From DAIRUQ01 sp036803245 (GTDB lineage: Bacteria; Chloroflexota; Anaerolineae; UBA1429): a stretch of DNA of 13,288 nucleotides. A model generated the notes under the pieces. It saw only the letters and a program-made list of their open reading frames with translations. It did no database searches and was not told the origin of the DNA. The stretch lies in contig DAIRUQ010000079.1 in the NCBI GenBank assembly GCA_036803245.1, forward strand, positions 1 to 13,288, in the 5' to 3' direction. The first letter of the stretch is position 1; each line of letters opens with the position of its first letter. The position numbers and the translations under genes are program-made. Shown one piece after another: positions 7,662 to 13,264 of the stretch.

Positions 7662-7690
7662 ATCCTAGCGGCGCAGGGGAGGCATGTCAA
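7662..7690 (-). promoter_or_regulatory. Promoter for the radical SAM-pgeF-yggS-proC-yggT operon
   Basis: Read on the minus strand: perfect TTGACA (7690-7685), 17-base spacer, TAGGAT (7667-7662, four of six). Start point expected near 7655, giving a leader of about 20 bases before the ATG at 7634. The -35 box sits inside the T-tract of the terminator of the preceding operon. Confidence 0.65.
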
Positions 7691-7720
7691 AAGAGGAGAG
7701 GGCCGCAGCAGGCCCCCTCC
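7687..7720 (-). terminator. Intrinsic terminator of the trxA-csoR operon
   Basis: On the minus strand, 14 bases after the csoR stop, a ten-base-pair stem (7720-7711 with 7704-7695, one G-U pair) closes a six-base loop and is followed by TCTTTTG. This is a good Rho-independent terminator for the operon of four genes upstream. Its T-tract doubles as part of the next operon's -35 box. Confidence 0.8.
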
Positions 7721-7733
7721 GTAACCGCTGCCT

Positions 7734-7997
7734 CTAGTCGGTGGCCCGAAACACAAGATCGAGGATTCCGCCCAGGTCCACCTCTGCTTCGGGCGATTCG
7801 ACACAGGTGGCCGCATAGTGCCGCAAGAGCGCGATACTGGCGCTGCGCGTAGCGGCGCGCACAGAGGCGAGCTGATCCAGGATTTCGGCGCAGCTCCGCC
7901 CTTCCTGCAGCATGCGCTGAATCCCCTTGGCCTGGCCCTCGATGCGGCGCAGCCGCAGAACCAGATCGTCTCGCGCGGCGCTCTCTAGCGTCGTCAT
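7734..7997 (-). CDS. CsoR/CstR/FrmR-family transcriptional repressor (DUF156), probable thiol/persulfide sensor
   Basis: An 87-residue all-helical repressor. The family signature is clear: RLRRIEGQAKGIQRML (15-30), then GRSCAEIL and the helix containing LLRHYAATCV. Copper-sensing CsoR proteins use a Cys-His-Cys site. Here the two cysteines are kept (Cys36 and Cys65), but the position of the copper-ligand histidine (LLEDHxxxCV in CsoR) aligns with Tyr61; a histidine is present one place earlier (His60). CstR-type persulfide sensors keep the cysteine pair and lack the histidine, so a sulfur or thiol-oxidant inducer fits better than copper. The ATG at 7997 has AGGAAGAG upstream. It is the last gene of the trxA operon and presumably represses it, and itself, at 9079-9093. 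Copper sensing through His60 is not excluded. Confidence 0.85.
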   Translation of the reverse strand: MTTLESAARDDLVLRLRRIEGQAKGIQRMLQEGRSCAEILDQLASVRAATRSASIALLRHYAATCVESPEAEVDLGGILDLVFRATD

Positions 7998-8026
7998 GGC
8001 TCTTCCTACCGATCGTATCCTGAAAG

Positions 8027-8042
8027 GAGGCTAACTAGCCTC
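8027..8042 (-). other. Small inverted repeat between fmdB and csoR
   Basis: GAGGCTA and TAGCCTC are separated by two bases (a six-pair stem with a four-base loop if folded). It falls in the 58-base gap after the fmdB stop. A short pyrimidine stretch follows on the minus strand but no real T-run, so it may be a weak attenuator or mRNA stabiliser adjusting csoR level. It does not resemble the operator at 9079. Confidence 0.35.
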
Positions 8043-8055
8043 GTCGTGAGAGTCC

Positions 8056-8244
8056 TCAACCACCCGACGGGGCGCAGTCGGCGCCGCTAGACTGGCTGCC
8101 TGTTGACGCAAAGGCCGAAACCACCTTGCGGCAGTTCTGGCTCTTGCAGGTTGGGCAGGCCACCTCCACGGGGCGCGTGGCACTGCGCACAAACTTGTCA
8201 AAGCGCGTCCCACACTCGGCACATTCGTATTCATAGATGGGCAT
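8056..8244 (-). CDS. FmdB-type small zinc ribbon protein
   Basis: A 62-residue protein beginning MPIYEYEC, the hallmark of the FmdB (CxxC_CxxC_SSSS) family of putative regulatory zinc ribbons. Two zinc-knuckle pairs are seen: Cys8-x2-Cys11 and Cys30-x2-Cys33, with extra cysteines at 38 and 57. The tail is Ser/Gly-rich (SAFASTGSQSSG), as usual. FmdB was named from a formamidase/amidase operon regulator; the actual function of most members is unknown. Here it sits between the Sec-thioredoxin gene (33 bases upstream) and csoR. A zinc/thiol-responsive partner or a client of the thioredoxins is a guess. The ATG at 8244 is preceded by AGGA. An overlapping frame over the same bases is a shadow. Confidence 0.85.
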   Translation of the reverse strand: MPIYEYECAECGTRFDKFVRSATRPVEVACPTCKSQNCRKVVSAFASTGSQSSGADCAPSGG

Positions 8245-8277
8245 CGTGGATTCCTACTCGTCTCATATCTCTCGCCA

Positions 8278-8685
8278 CTAGTCGTCAAGACCTAGCGCTG
8301 CCATCACCTCAGACTGCTTCAGGGATCCTACCTGGCGGAGCAGTTCCTCGCCCTGAGCGTCATACACCACCAACGTGGGAACGGCGCGCACGCCGAGCCT
8401 CGCTGCAAGAGCCCTCCCCACCGTTCCCGTGGCGGAGACTCTCAGCACCGTACCTTGCTCCCCCAACGATCGCTCGATCCCGTCGACGACGGGCTTGGCT
8501 AGGAAGCAGGCCGTTCAAGTGTTGGTATAGACCTCGATCACGACGGGGCGGCCCGCTCCGATGAGCTGATCGACCTGTTCCAGCGACGCTAGGTCGGACG
8601 GGCTGGTGCGAAACAGCAAGTAGGCCGCACCCAGAGCGCCCAAGACCAGCAGCGTCAACCAGTTCTCCGCCAAAAGCTGTCTCAC
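8278..8685 (-). CDS. Membrane-anchored thioredoxin-like protein with in-frame UGA; predicted selenoprotein (UxxC)
   Basis: Read through the UGA at 8517-8515, this is a 135-residue protein. Residues about 9-25 (WLTLLVLGALGAAYLLF) form an N-terminal membrane anchor. The thioredoxin fold follows: strand VVIEVYTNT (48-56), Sec57-Thr-Ala-Cys60 in place of CxxC, then FLAKPVVDGIE, and the cis-proline loop VRAVPTLVVYD with Pro103. UGA falls exactly at the attacking-cysteine codon, both halves are in one frame, and conserved features continue to the TAG at 8278. A SECIS-like hairpin lies just downstream. The role is thiol-disulfide or persulfide reduction at the membrane, probably fed by electrons from a partner reductase. 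The GTG start at 8685 overlaps the trxA stop (GTGA), so translation is likely coupled. Alternatives are a one-base nonsense mutation or sequencing error (TGC to TGA). Termination at UGA would leave a 56-residue stub without an active site. Confidence 0.78.
8479..8493 (-). promoter_or_regulatory. Candidate bacterial SECIS hairpin
   Basis: On the minus strand CCCGTC pairs with GACGGG (six perfect pairs) around the loop GTC. The loop guanine is 28 nt after the UGA; bacterial SECIS elements recognised by SelB have a small apical loop starting with G (often GU) about 16-37 nt from the UGA. It lies within the coding sequence, as bacterial SECIS elements do. Confidence 0.6.
8515..8517 (-). other. 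In-frame UGA predicted to encode selenocysteine
   Basis: Codon 57 of the thioredoxin-like gene is TGA (168 bases from the GTG start, exactly 56 codons). It replaces the first cysteine of CxxC, leaving UTAC. UGA serves as a normal stop for trxA, fmdB, the radical SAM gene and proC in the same window, which argues against global reassignment of UGA. Confidence 0.75.
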
Positions 8686-9023
8686 GCCGTCTCAGCTTCG
8701 AGGAGGGCGTCGATCTTGCGCTTCAGCGTCGGCTTTGGCGTGACCCCCACGATCCGCTCCACCTCTTCTCCGTCGGCGAACAGGATCAGCGTCGGGATGC
8801 CACGAATGCCCAGCCCCGTGGGCGTCTCCATGTTCTCGTCGGTGTTCATCTTGACAACCGCCAGACGGCCGTCATACTCTTCAGCTAGCTGCTCGACGAC
8901 GGGCGCGATCATCCGACAGGGACCGCACCAAGGCGCCCAAAAGTCCACCAGAACTGGGGTGTCCGATTCCAGTACGTCCTGCTGAAAGCTGGCATCCGTC
9001 ACATGCTTGACCTGGTCGCTCAT
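8682..9023 (-). CDS. trxA: Thioredoxin
   Basis: A 113-residue cytoplasmic thioredoxin, the general protein-disulfide reductase recharged by thioredoxin reductase. The active site is WCGPCRMIAP with Cys33 and Cys36. Also seen are VLVDFWA before it, VKMNTDEN, and the cis-proline loop GIRGIPTLILF. The length is normal. The ATG at 9023 is chosen because AAAGGAG lies seven bases upstream; the long open frame running further to 9593 has no thioredoxin sequence before this point and crosses the HAD gene on the other strand. It leads the operon from the promoter at 9102-9130, with a leader of about 70 bases containing the predicted repressor operator. Its stop overlaps the start of the Sec-thioredoxin gene. 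An ordinary Cys thioredoxin beside a Sec relative suggests different substrates or compartments. Confidence 0.95.
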   Translation of the reverse strand: MSDQVKHVTDASFQQDVLESDTPVLVDFWAPWCGPCRMIAPVVEQLAEEYDGRLAVVKMNTDENMETPTGLGIRGIPTLILFADGEEVERIVGVTPKPTLKRKIDALLEAETA

Positions 9024-9078
9024 GTTGTCTCCTTTGGCCCAAGGCCTGGACTGTTCACAAGAGGGCGGCTTCATAGGA

Positions 9079-9093
9079 TACCCCCCTTGGGTA
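9079..9093. promoter_or_regulatory. Predicted CsoR/CstR-family operator
   Basis: The inverted repeat TACCC-N5-GGGTA with a run of six C/G in the centre matches the general form of CsoR-family operators (AT-flanked G/C tracts with two-fold symmetry). It begins two bases after the predicted start point (about 9095) of the trxA promoter, where bound repressor would block transcription. A CsoR-family repressor is the last gene of that operon, so autoregulation is expected. It could also affect the divergent HAD gene. Confidence 0.65.
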
Positions 9094-9101
9094 CATGCCA
9101 G

Positions 9102-9130
9102 AGTATACCATCTCCCTGATGGGCTGTCAA
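9102..9130 (-). promoter_or_regulatory. Near-consensus promoter of the trxA operon
   Basis: On the minus strand: perfect TTGACA (9130-9125), 17-base spacer, TATACT (9107-9102, five of six). The predicted start near 9095 lies just before the TACCC-N5-GGGTA element. A promoter this strong would be expected to need a repressor. It lies in the 136-base divergent region 9024-9159, which otherwise holds only leader sequence. Confidence 0.8.
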
Positions 9131-9159
9131 CTCGCTGGTCACGCTCAAGAGGAACCGCT

Positions 9160-9630
9160 ATGATACGGATGATCGTTCCTGGCGTCGGCAGCCTTGAGAT
9201 CGAACACTTGCTGCTGGACGTCAACGGCACACTCACGACCGCTGGCACGCTGCTCCCTGGGGTGGCCGAGCGCATCGCTCGGCTGGGCGAGGCGCTCCAG
9301 ATCACGCTGGTGACGGCGGACGCCCGAGGCACCGCCAACGCCCTGGCCGAGAGGCTTGGCGTTGCCGTCCAGCGCGTTCCTGCGGGAGGCGAGGCAGAAG
9401 CCAAGGCCAACCTGGCCCGCCGCTTGGGCGGCGAGGGGGTGGCAGCCATCGGCAACGGCGCCAACGATGCCCTTATGCTAGAGGCGGCGCGGATCGGCAT
9501 CGCCGTTCTGGGAGACGAGGGAGTGGCAGTCAGCGCTTTGAAGAGGGCCGATCTGGTCACTGCCACCATCACGCAAGCCCTGGACCTGTTCATCGATCCC
9601 GTGCGATTGGTCTCGACCCTTCGTCAATAG
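9160..9630 (+). CDS. Small HAD-fold protein (soluble P-type ATPase-like, COG4087 type)
   Basis: A 156-residue capless HAD-superfamily protein. Motif I is LLLDVNGTLTTAG with the nucleophile Asp20; the usual second aspartate (DxD) is Asn22. Motif II is LVTADARGTA, a lysine in EAKANLARRL could be motif III, and motif IV is AIGNGANDALML. This matches proteins annotated as soluble P-type ATPase or HAD hydrolase, whose substrate is unknown; loss of the second Asp occurs in HAD branches that form a phospho-aspartate with altered hydrolysis. The ATG at 9160 is chosen for AGAGGA about six bases upstream; a longer frame to 9007 runs through the trxA promoter. It diverges from trxA and is followed after 42 bases by the HerA-like gene, probably in one transcript. 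No convincing plus-strand promoter was found. Confidence 0.82.
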   Translation: MIRMIVPGVGSLEIEHLLLDVNGTLTTAGTLLPGVAERIARLGEALQITLVTADARGTANALAERLGVAVQRVPAGGEAEAKANLARRLGGEGVAAIGNGANDALMLEAARIGIAVLGDEGVAVSALKRADLVTATITQALDLFIDPVRLVSTLRQ

Positions 9631-9672
9631 TCCGAGCATGGAGCCGCTGATCCGAACAAGGAGGTTGCGCGA

Positions 9673-12171
9673 ATGGCCGTTGAAGAGAGACTGGGGGCCT
9701 TTTACCTGGGCCGCGGCTACGATCCCGACTCCGGCCAGGATCAGGTGGATGATCCCATCATGTACGATGCCCGTGACCTCACCACCCATGCCGTCTGCGT
9801 CGGGATGACGGGCAGCGGCAAGACGGGCCTCTGCATCACGCTTCTGGAAGAGGCGGCGCTGGACGGCATCCCGTCCATCATCATCGACCCCAAAGGGGAC
9901 ATGACCAACCTGCTGCTGACGTTCCCCGAGCTGCGCCCTGCCGATTTCGAGCCGTGGATCAATGTCGACGACGCTCGCCGCAAGGGTAAGTCCATCGCCG
10001 AGTACGCTCAGCAGACGGCGCAGACCTGGTCCGATGGGCTCGGGCAGTGGGATCAGGACGGCGACCGCATCCGCCGCCTGAGAGAGGCCGCCGAGTTCAC
10101 TATCTATACCCCAGGCAGCGAGTCGGGCGTGCCCCTGAGCGTGCTCCAGAGCTTTGACGCGCCTGATTTGAGCTGGGATGACGACGCCGAGTCGCTGCGC
10201 GAGGCCATCTCTAGCACCGTATCGGCCCTACTCGGGCTCATTGGCATTGAGGCCGATCCCGTACAGAGCCGCGAGCACATCCTGCTCTCCAACCTGCTAG
10301 AGCGCGCCTGGCGCAACGGCGAGGATGTGGACCTGGGCCGCTTGATCGTCGACGTGCAGAACCCACCCATCGAGCGCCTGGGCGTTTTCGAGCTGGAGAC
10401 ATTCTACCCCAGTCGCGATCGCATGAGCCTTGCCATGCAGCTCAACGCTCTCGTGGCGGCGCCCAGCTTTGCCGCCTGGCGCGAGGGCGATCCCCTCGAC
10501 GTCGGTCGGCTACTCTGGACGTCATCGGGCAAGCCGCGCGTCTCGATCTGCTACATCGCCCACCTCAGCGATGCCGAGCGCATGTTCTTTGTCACGCTCC
10601 TGCTGGAACAGGTCGTATCCTGGATGCGCAAGCAGCCTGGCACCACCTCGCTGCGCGCCCTGCTCTATTTCGACGAGGTCTTTGGTTACTTCCCGCCCAC
10701 CGCCAACCCACCCAGCAAGACACCTCTGCTCACGCTGTTCAAGCAGGCCCGCGCCTTTGGGCTGGGCGTCGTGCTGGCCACCCAGAACCCGATGGACCTG
10801 GATTACAAGGGGCTCTCAAACGCAGGAACTTGGTTCGTGGGCAAGCTGCAGACCGACCGCGACAAAGCTCGTCTGTTGGACGGCATGGAGGGGGTTGTCT
10901 CCCAATCGGGAACCTTGCTGGATCGCCGCTACATGGACCGCATGATCTCGTCGCTGGGATCACGCGTATTCGTGCTGCACAATGTCCATGGTGATGGACC
11001 CCAGCTCTACCGCACTCGGTGGGCCATGTCGTACCTCCGCGGGCCCATGACCCGCACCCAAGTTGCCGACTTGATGCGCCCCTACAAAGATCGCCGGCCG
11101 GCAGAGACGCCGCAGCGCACGGCGGCCGCAGCCAAGGCCAGCTCGTTGGTCAGCGAGTCAGCCCTCACCTCGGCCGGATTCCTATCCACGCCGCCCTCGG
11201 TGAACTCGCGGGTGACACAGTACTATGCGGCGCTGAGCGTGCCCCGAGAGCGGGCGGCGGCCAAGCTCGGCGGCGAGCTCGTAGACGCGTCGCTCATCTA
11301 TCGGCCCCAGCTGCTCGGGTGGGCGCGGGTGCGCTTTGTGGATTCCAGTTCCGACGCCCGCGAGGAGCGCCAGGTAGCCTGCCGTTTGCCGCTGCCAGAG
11401 GCGTTCCGCACCGTCCAGTGGGACGCCTTTGCCGAGATCGTAGAGGGCCTGGATGATCTGGAGACAGGGCCCACCGGCCGAGCCTACTATGAGGGGCTGC
11501 CTGATGGGATGAACGACTCGCCGCCGTATACCCGCTTCCGTGACGCGTTTCAGGATTTTGTCTATCATGACATCGGCGTAGAGCAGTGGCATAGCGAGGC
11601 ATTGGGGCTTACCTCTTTGCCGGGAGAGTCAGAGCTCGCCTTTGCCGAGCGGTGTCGGGCTGAGGCGTTGCAGAAATCGCGGGAAGCTATCCGAACGCTC
11701 GAGAGCAAACACGCCCAGGCCATCGACAAGCTCGACGATCGCATCGCCAAAGAAGAGGCCAACCTGCGCCAGGCCGAGGTTGAGTGGGAGAGTCGCAAGC
11801 GACAGGAGGTTCTGTCGGCAGGCGAGTCTATCGTCGGGCTGCTATTGGGTCGAAAGCGCAGCCGCGGCCTTTCACAGGCCGAGACCAAGCGTCGCATGAC
11901 CGCCAAGGCGCGTGAGGCCATGGACGCTCGTGAAGACGCGCTGAAGCGACTCCGTGCCGACCGCGAGGAACTGGTAAATGAGCGCGACCGAGAACTAGAG
12001 AACGAGCGGCGCAAGTGGGATGAGGTGCCGACCCAGATCGTCCCGCGTACCCAGAGTGCGCGACGCTCAGACATCGACCTCCTAGCCTTTGGTCTGCTCT
12101 GGACGCCGTATTGGGCCCTGGAGATCGCCGGACACGACGGAAACACGCGGCGAGAGATCGTCCCGGCATAG
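9673..12171 (+). CDS. HerA/FtsK-type P-loop ATPase with C-terminal coiled coil
   Basis: An 832-residue ATP-binding protein of the HerA/VirB4/DUF87-like superfamily. Walker A is GMTGSGKTG (44-52, Lys50), followed by the strand IIIDPKGDMTNLLLTFPELRP. Walker B is LLYFDEVFGYFPP (Asp334-Glu335). LATQNPMDLDYKGLSNAGTW and VGKLQTDRDKARLLDGM are typical of the sensor/arginine region in HerA-like ATPases. Residues about 650-785 are strongly charged and heptad-like, probably a long coiled coil interrupted by VGLLLGRKRSRGLS. The end carries LLAFGLLWTPYWAL. HerA relatives form hexameric DNA or protein translocases; the substrate here is unknown. A defence function is possible but nothing nearby (nuclease, NurA) supports it. 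The ATG at 9673 has a perfect AAGGAGG (9658-9664) eight bases upstream. No membrane helices are seen. Confidence 0.85.
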   Translation: MAVEERLGAFYLGRGYDPDSGQDQVDDPIMYDARDLTTHAVCVGMTGSGKTGLCITLLEEAALDGIPSIIIDPKGDMTNLLLTFPELRPADFEPWINVDDARRKGKSIAEYAQQTAQTWSDGLGQWDQDGDRIRRLREAAEFTIYTPGSESGVPLSVLQSFDAPDLSWDDDAESLREAISSTVSALLGLIGIEADPVQSREHILLSNLLERAWRNGEDVDLGRLIVDVQNPPIERLGVFELETFYPSRDRMSLAMQLNALVAAPSFAAWREGDPLDVGRLLWTSSGKPRVSICYIAHLSDAERMFFVTLLLEQVVSWMRKQPGTTSLRALLYFDEVFGYFPPTANPPSKTPLLTLFKQARAFGLGVVLATQNPMDLDYKGLSNAGTWFVGKLQTDRDKARLLDGMEGVVSQSGTLLDRRYMDRMISSLGSRVFVLHNVHGDGPQLYRTRWAMSYLRGPMTRTQVADLMRPYKDRRPAETPQRTAAAAKASSLVSESALTSAGFLSTPPSVNSRVTQYYAALSVPRERAAAKLGGELVDASLIYRPQLLGWARVRFVDSSSDAREERQVACRLPLPEAFRTVQWDAFAEIVEGLDDLETGPTGRAYYEGLPDGMNDSPPYTRFRDAFQDFVYHDIGVEQWHSEALGLTSLPGESELAFAERCRAEALQKSREAIRTLESKHAQAIDKLDDRIAKEEANLRQAEVEWESRKRQEVLSAGESIVGLLLGRKRSRGLSQAETKRRMTAKAREAMDAREDALKRLRADREELVNERDRELENERRKWDEVPTQIVPRTQSARRSDIDLLAFGLLWTPYWALEIAGHDGNTRREIVPA

Positions 12172-12221
12172 GCGGACATCAACCAGAACAGCGACGTCTG
12201 ACCCCAGCCAGGAGAGGGGGG

Positions 12222-13229
12222 ATCATTCAGGGATCACCAACGTTTCGCGTCTCGGTGATTGCCACGGTGCTCAACGAGCGCGAGAGCATTGAGGCATTGC
12301 TGAGCTCGCTAGCACAGCAGACGCGCCCTCCCGATGAAGTGGTCATCGTGGATGGGGGCTCTTCCGACGGCACGTGGGAGCTCCTCAAGACAGCCATGCG
12401 AGCGGGTTCGCTTCCGCTGCGGGTGCTCTCGCTGCCTGGCGCCAATATCTCGACCGGCAGGAACTACGCCATCGCCGCCGCCAGCCATCGTGTTATCGCC
12501 GCCACTGATGCCGGCGTGCGGCTGGCCCCCGACTGGCTGGAGCGTCTCGTCGCTCCCTTGGCATCGGACACCCCGCCCGACGTGGTGGGAGGGGTCTTTG
12601 TGTCGGCGCCGCGTTCGCTCTTTGAGCGCGCACTGGGGGCCATCACCTTGCCACGCTTGGACGAGCTGGATGCCCAGAGCTTTTTGCCGTCCTCGCGTTC
12701 GGTGGCCTTCACCAAGGCCGTCTGGGATAGCGTCGGGGGCTACCCCGAGTGGCTAGACTATTGCGAGGATCTGGTGTTTGACCTGGCCATGCGCCGACAG
12801 GGAGCGCGGTTTGCCCTTGCCACCGGTGCGCGGGTCCACTTTCGGCCGCGTTCCAGCCTACGCGCTTTCGCCAAGCAGTACTATCGCTACGCGCGGGGTG
12901 ACGGCAAAGCCGACCTGTGGCGAGGACGCCATGCCATCCGCTACGCAACCTACCTGGTGGCCGCCCCGGCGCTGCTGGTCTTGGCCTGCGTCCACTCACC
13001 GTGGTGGCTGGCCGCCCTGGCGCTGGGCGCTGGCGGCATGTTCTGGCGCCCTCTGCGCCGCTTGTGGCCAGAGCTGGCCGCGTCAAGCTGGCGAGAGCGG
13101 TTGGGCATGGCAGCCCTTTTGCCCATTCTGGTCATCACGGGTGACCTAGCCAAAATGGCTGGCTATCCCGTCGGGCTCGTGTGGCGCCGCCGCCACCTAC
13201 GCGAGCGCTCGCCCTCCACCGATAGCTAG
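12222..13229 (+). CDS. Family 2 glycosyltransferase with C-terminal membrane helices
   Basis: A GT-A fold glycosyltransferase of about 335 residues. Seen are the first strand VSVIATVLNERESIEALLSSL, the nucleotide site VIVDGGSSDGTWELL, the metal-site-like AATDAGVRLAPDWLE (TDAG in place of DxD), the acceptor region YPEWLDYCEDLVFDLAMRRQG, and basic residues before two or three hydrophobic segments near the C-terminus (YATYLVAAPALLVLA, WWLAALALGAGG, LGMAALLPILVI). It probably transfers a sugar to a lipid or polysaccharide acceptor at the inner membrane. The start is uncertain: the only strong ribosome site, AGGAG at 12210-12214, is seven bases before an ATC (12222) and ten before an ATT (12225). 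GTG at 12256 would cut into the first strand, and TTG at 12111 would add a basic, non-conserved tail overlapping the ATPase gene. The end is secure. Confidence 0.82.
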   Translation: MIQGSPTFRVSVIATVLNERESIEALLSSLAQQTRPPDEVVIVDGGSSDGTWELLKTAMRAGSLPLRVLSLPGANISTGRNYAIAAASHRVIAATDAGVRLAPDWLERLVAPLASDTPPDVVGGVFVSAPRSLFERALGAITLPRLDELDAQSFLPSSRSVAFTKAVWDSVGGYPEWLDYCEDLVFDLAMRRQGARFALATGARVHFRPRSSLRAFAKQYYRYARGDGKADLWRGRHAIRYATYLVAAPALLVLACVHSPWWLAALALGAGGMFWRPLRRLWPELAASSWRERLGMAALLPILVITGDLAKMAGYPVGLVWRRRHLRERSPSTDS

Positions 13230-13235
13230 CTCCCA

Positions 13236-13264
13236 TTGGTGCACCCACCTCGGTGTGGTAGAAT
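13236..13264 (+). promoter_or_regulatory. Possible promoter for a gene beyond the right edge
   Basis: TTGGTG (13236-13241, three of six) is followed by a 17-base spacer and TAGAAT (13259-13264, five of six). It starts seven bases after the glycosyltransferase stop. The downstream gene is not in the window. The weak -35 box keeps confidence low. Confidence 0.4.

Noticed and set aside
8027..8042. Inverted repeat between fmdB and csoR as an operator for csoR
   Set aside because: Its sequence does not match the TACCC-N5-GGGTA form and no promoter boxes are positioned next to it.
8031..8288. 85-residue minus-strand frame over fmdB
   Set aside because: It overlaps the well-recognised FmdB protein in another frame and has a composition rich in Arg, Pro and Ala without family features.
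8278..8466. A separate 62-residue gene starting at 8466
   Set aside because: It lacks an active site and a convincing ribosome site at its start, and it is the C-terminal half of the thioredoxin fold in the same frame as the upstream half. The read-through gene explains both parts.
8278..8685. Thioredoxin-like pseudogene broken by a nonsense mutation
   Set aside because: Only one stop is present, it falls exactly on the catalytic Cys codon, no frameshift or other damage is seen, and a SECIS-like hairpin follows. It remains the main alternative to selenocysteine.
9052..9079. Plus-strand promoter TGTTCA-16-TAGGAT for the HAD gene
   Set aside because: The -35 match is three of six with a 16-base spacer; it is too weak to annotate, though it would place the shared operator next to both start points.
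9024..9593. 190-residue extension of trxA toward 9593
   Set aside because: It reads antisense through the HAD gene and the divergent promoter region; the sequence is shadow-like and thioredoxin begins at 9023.
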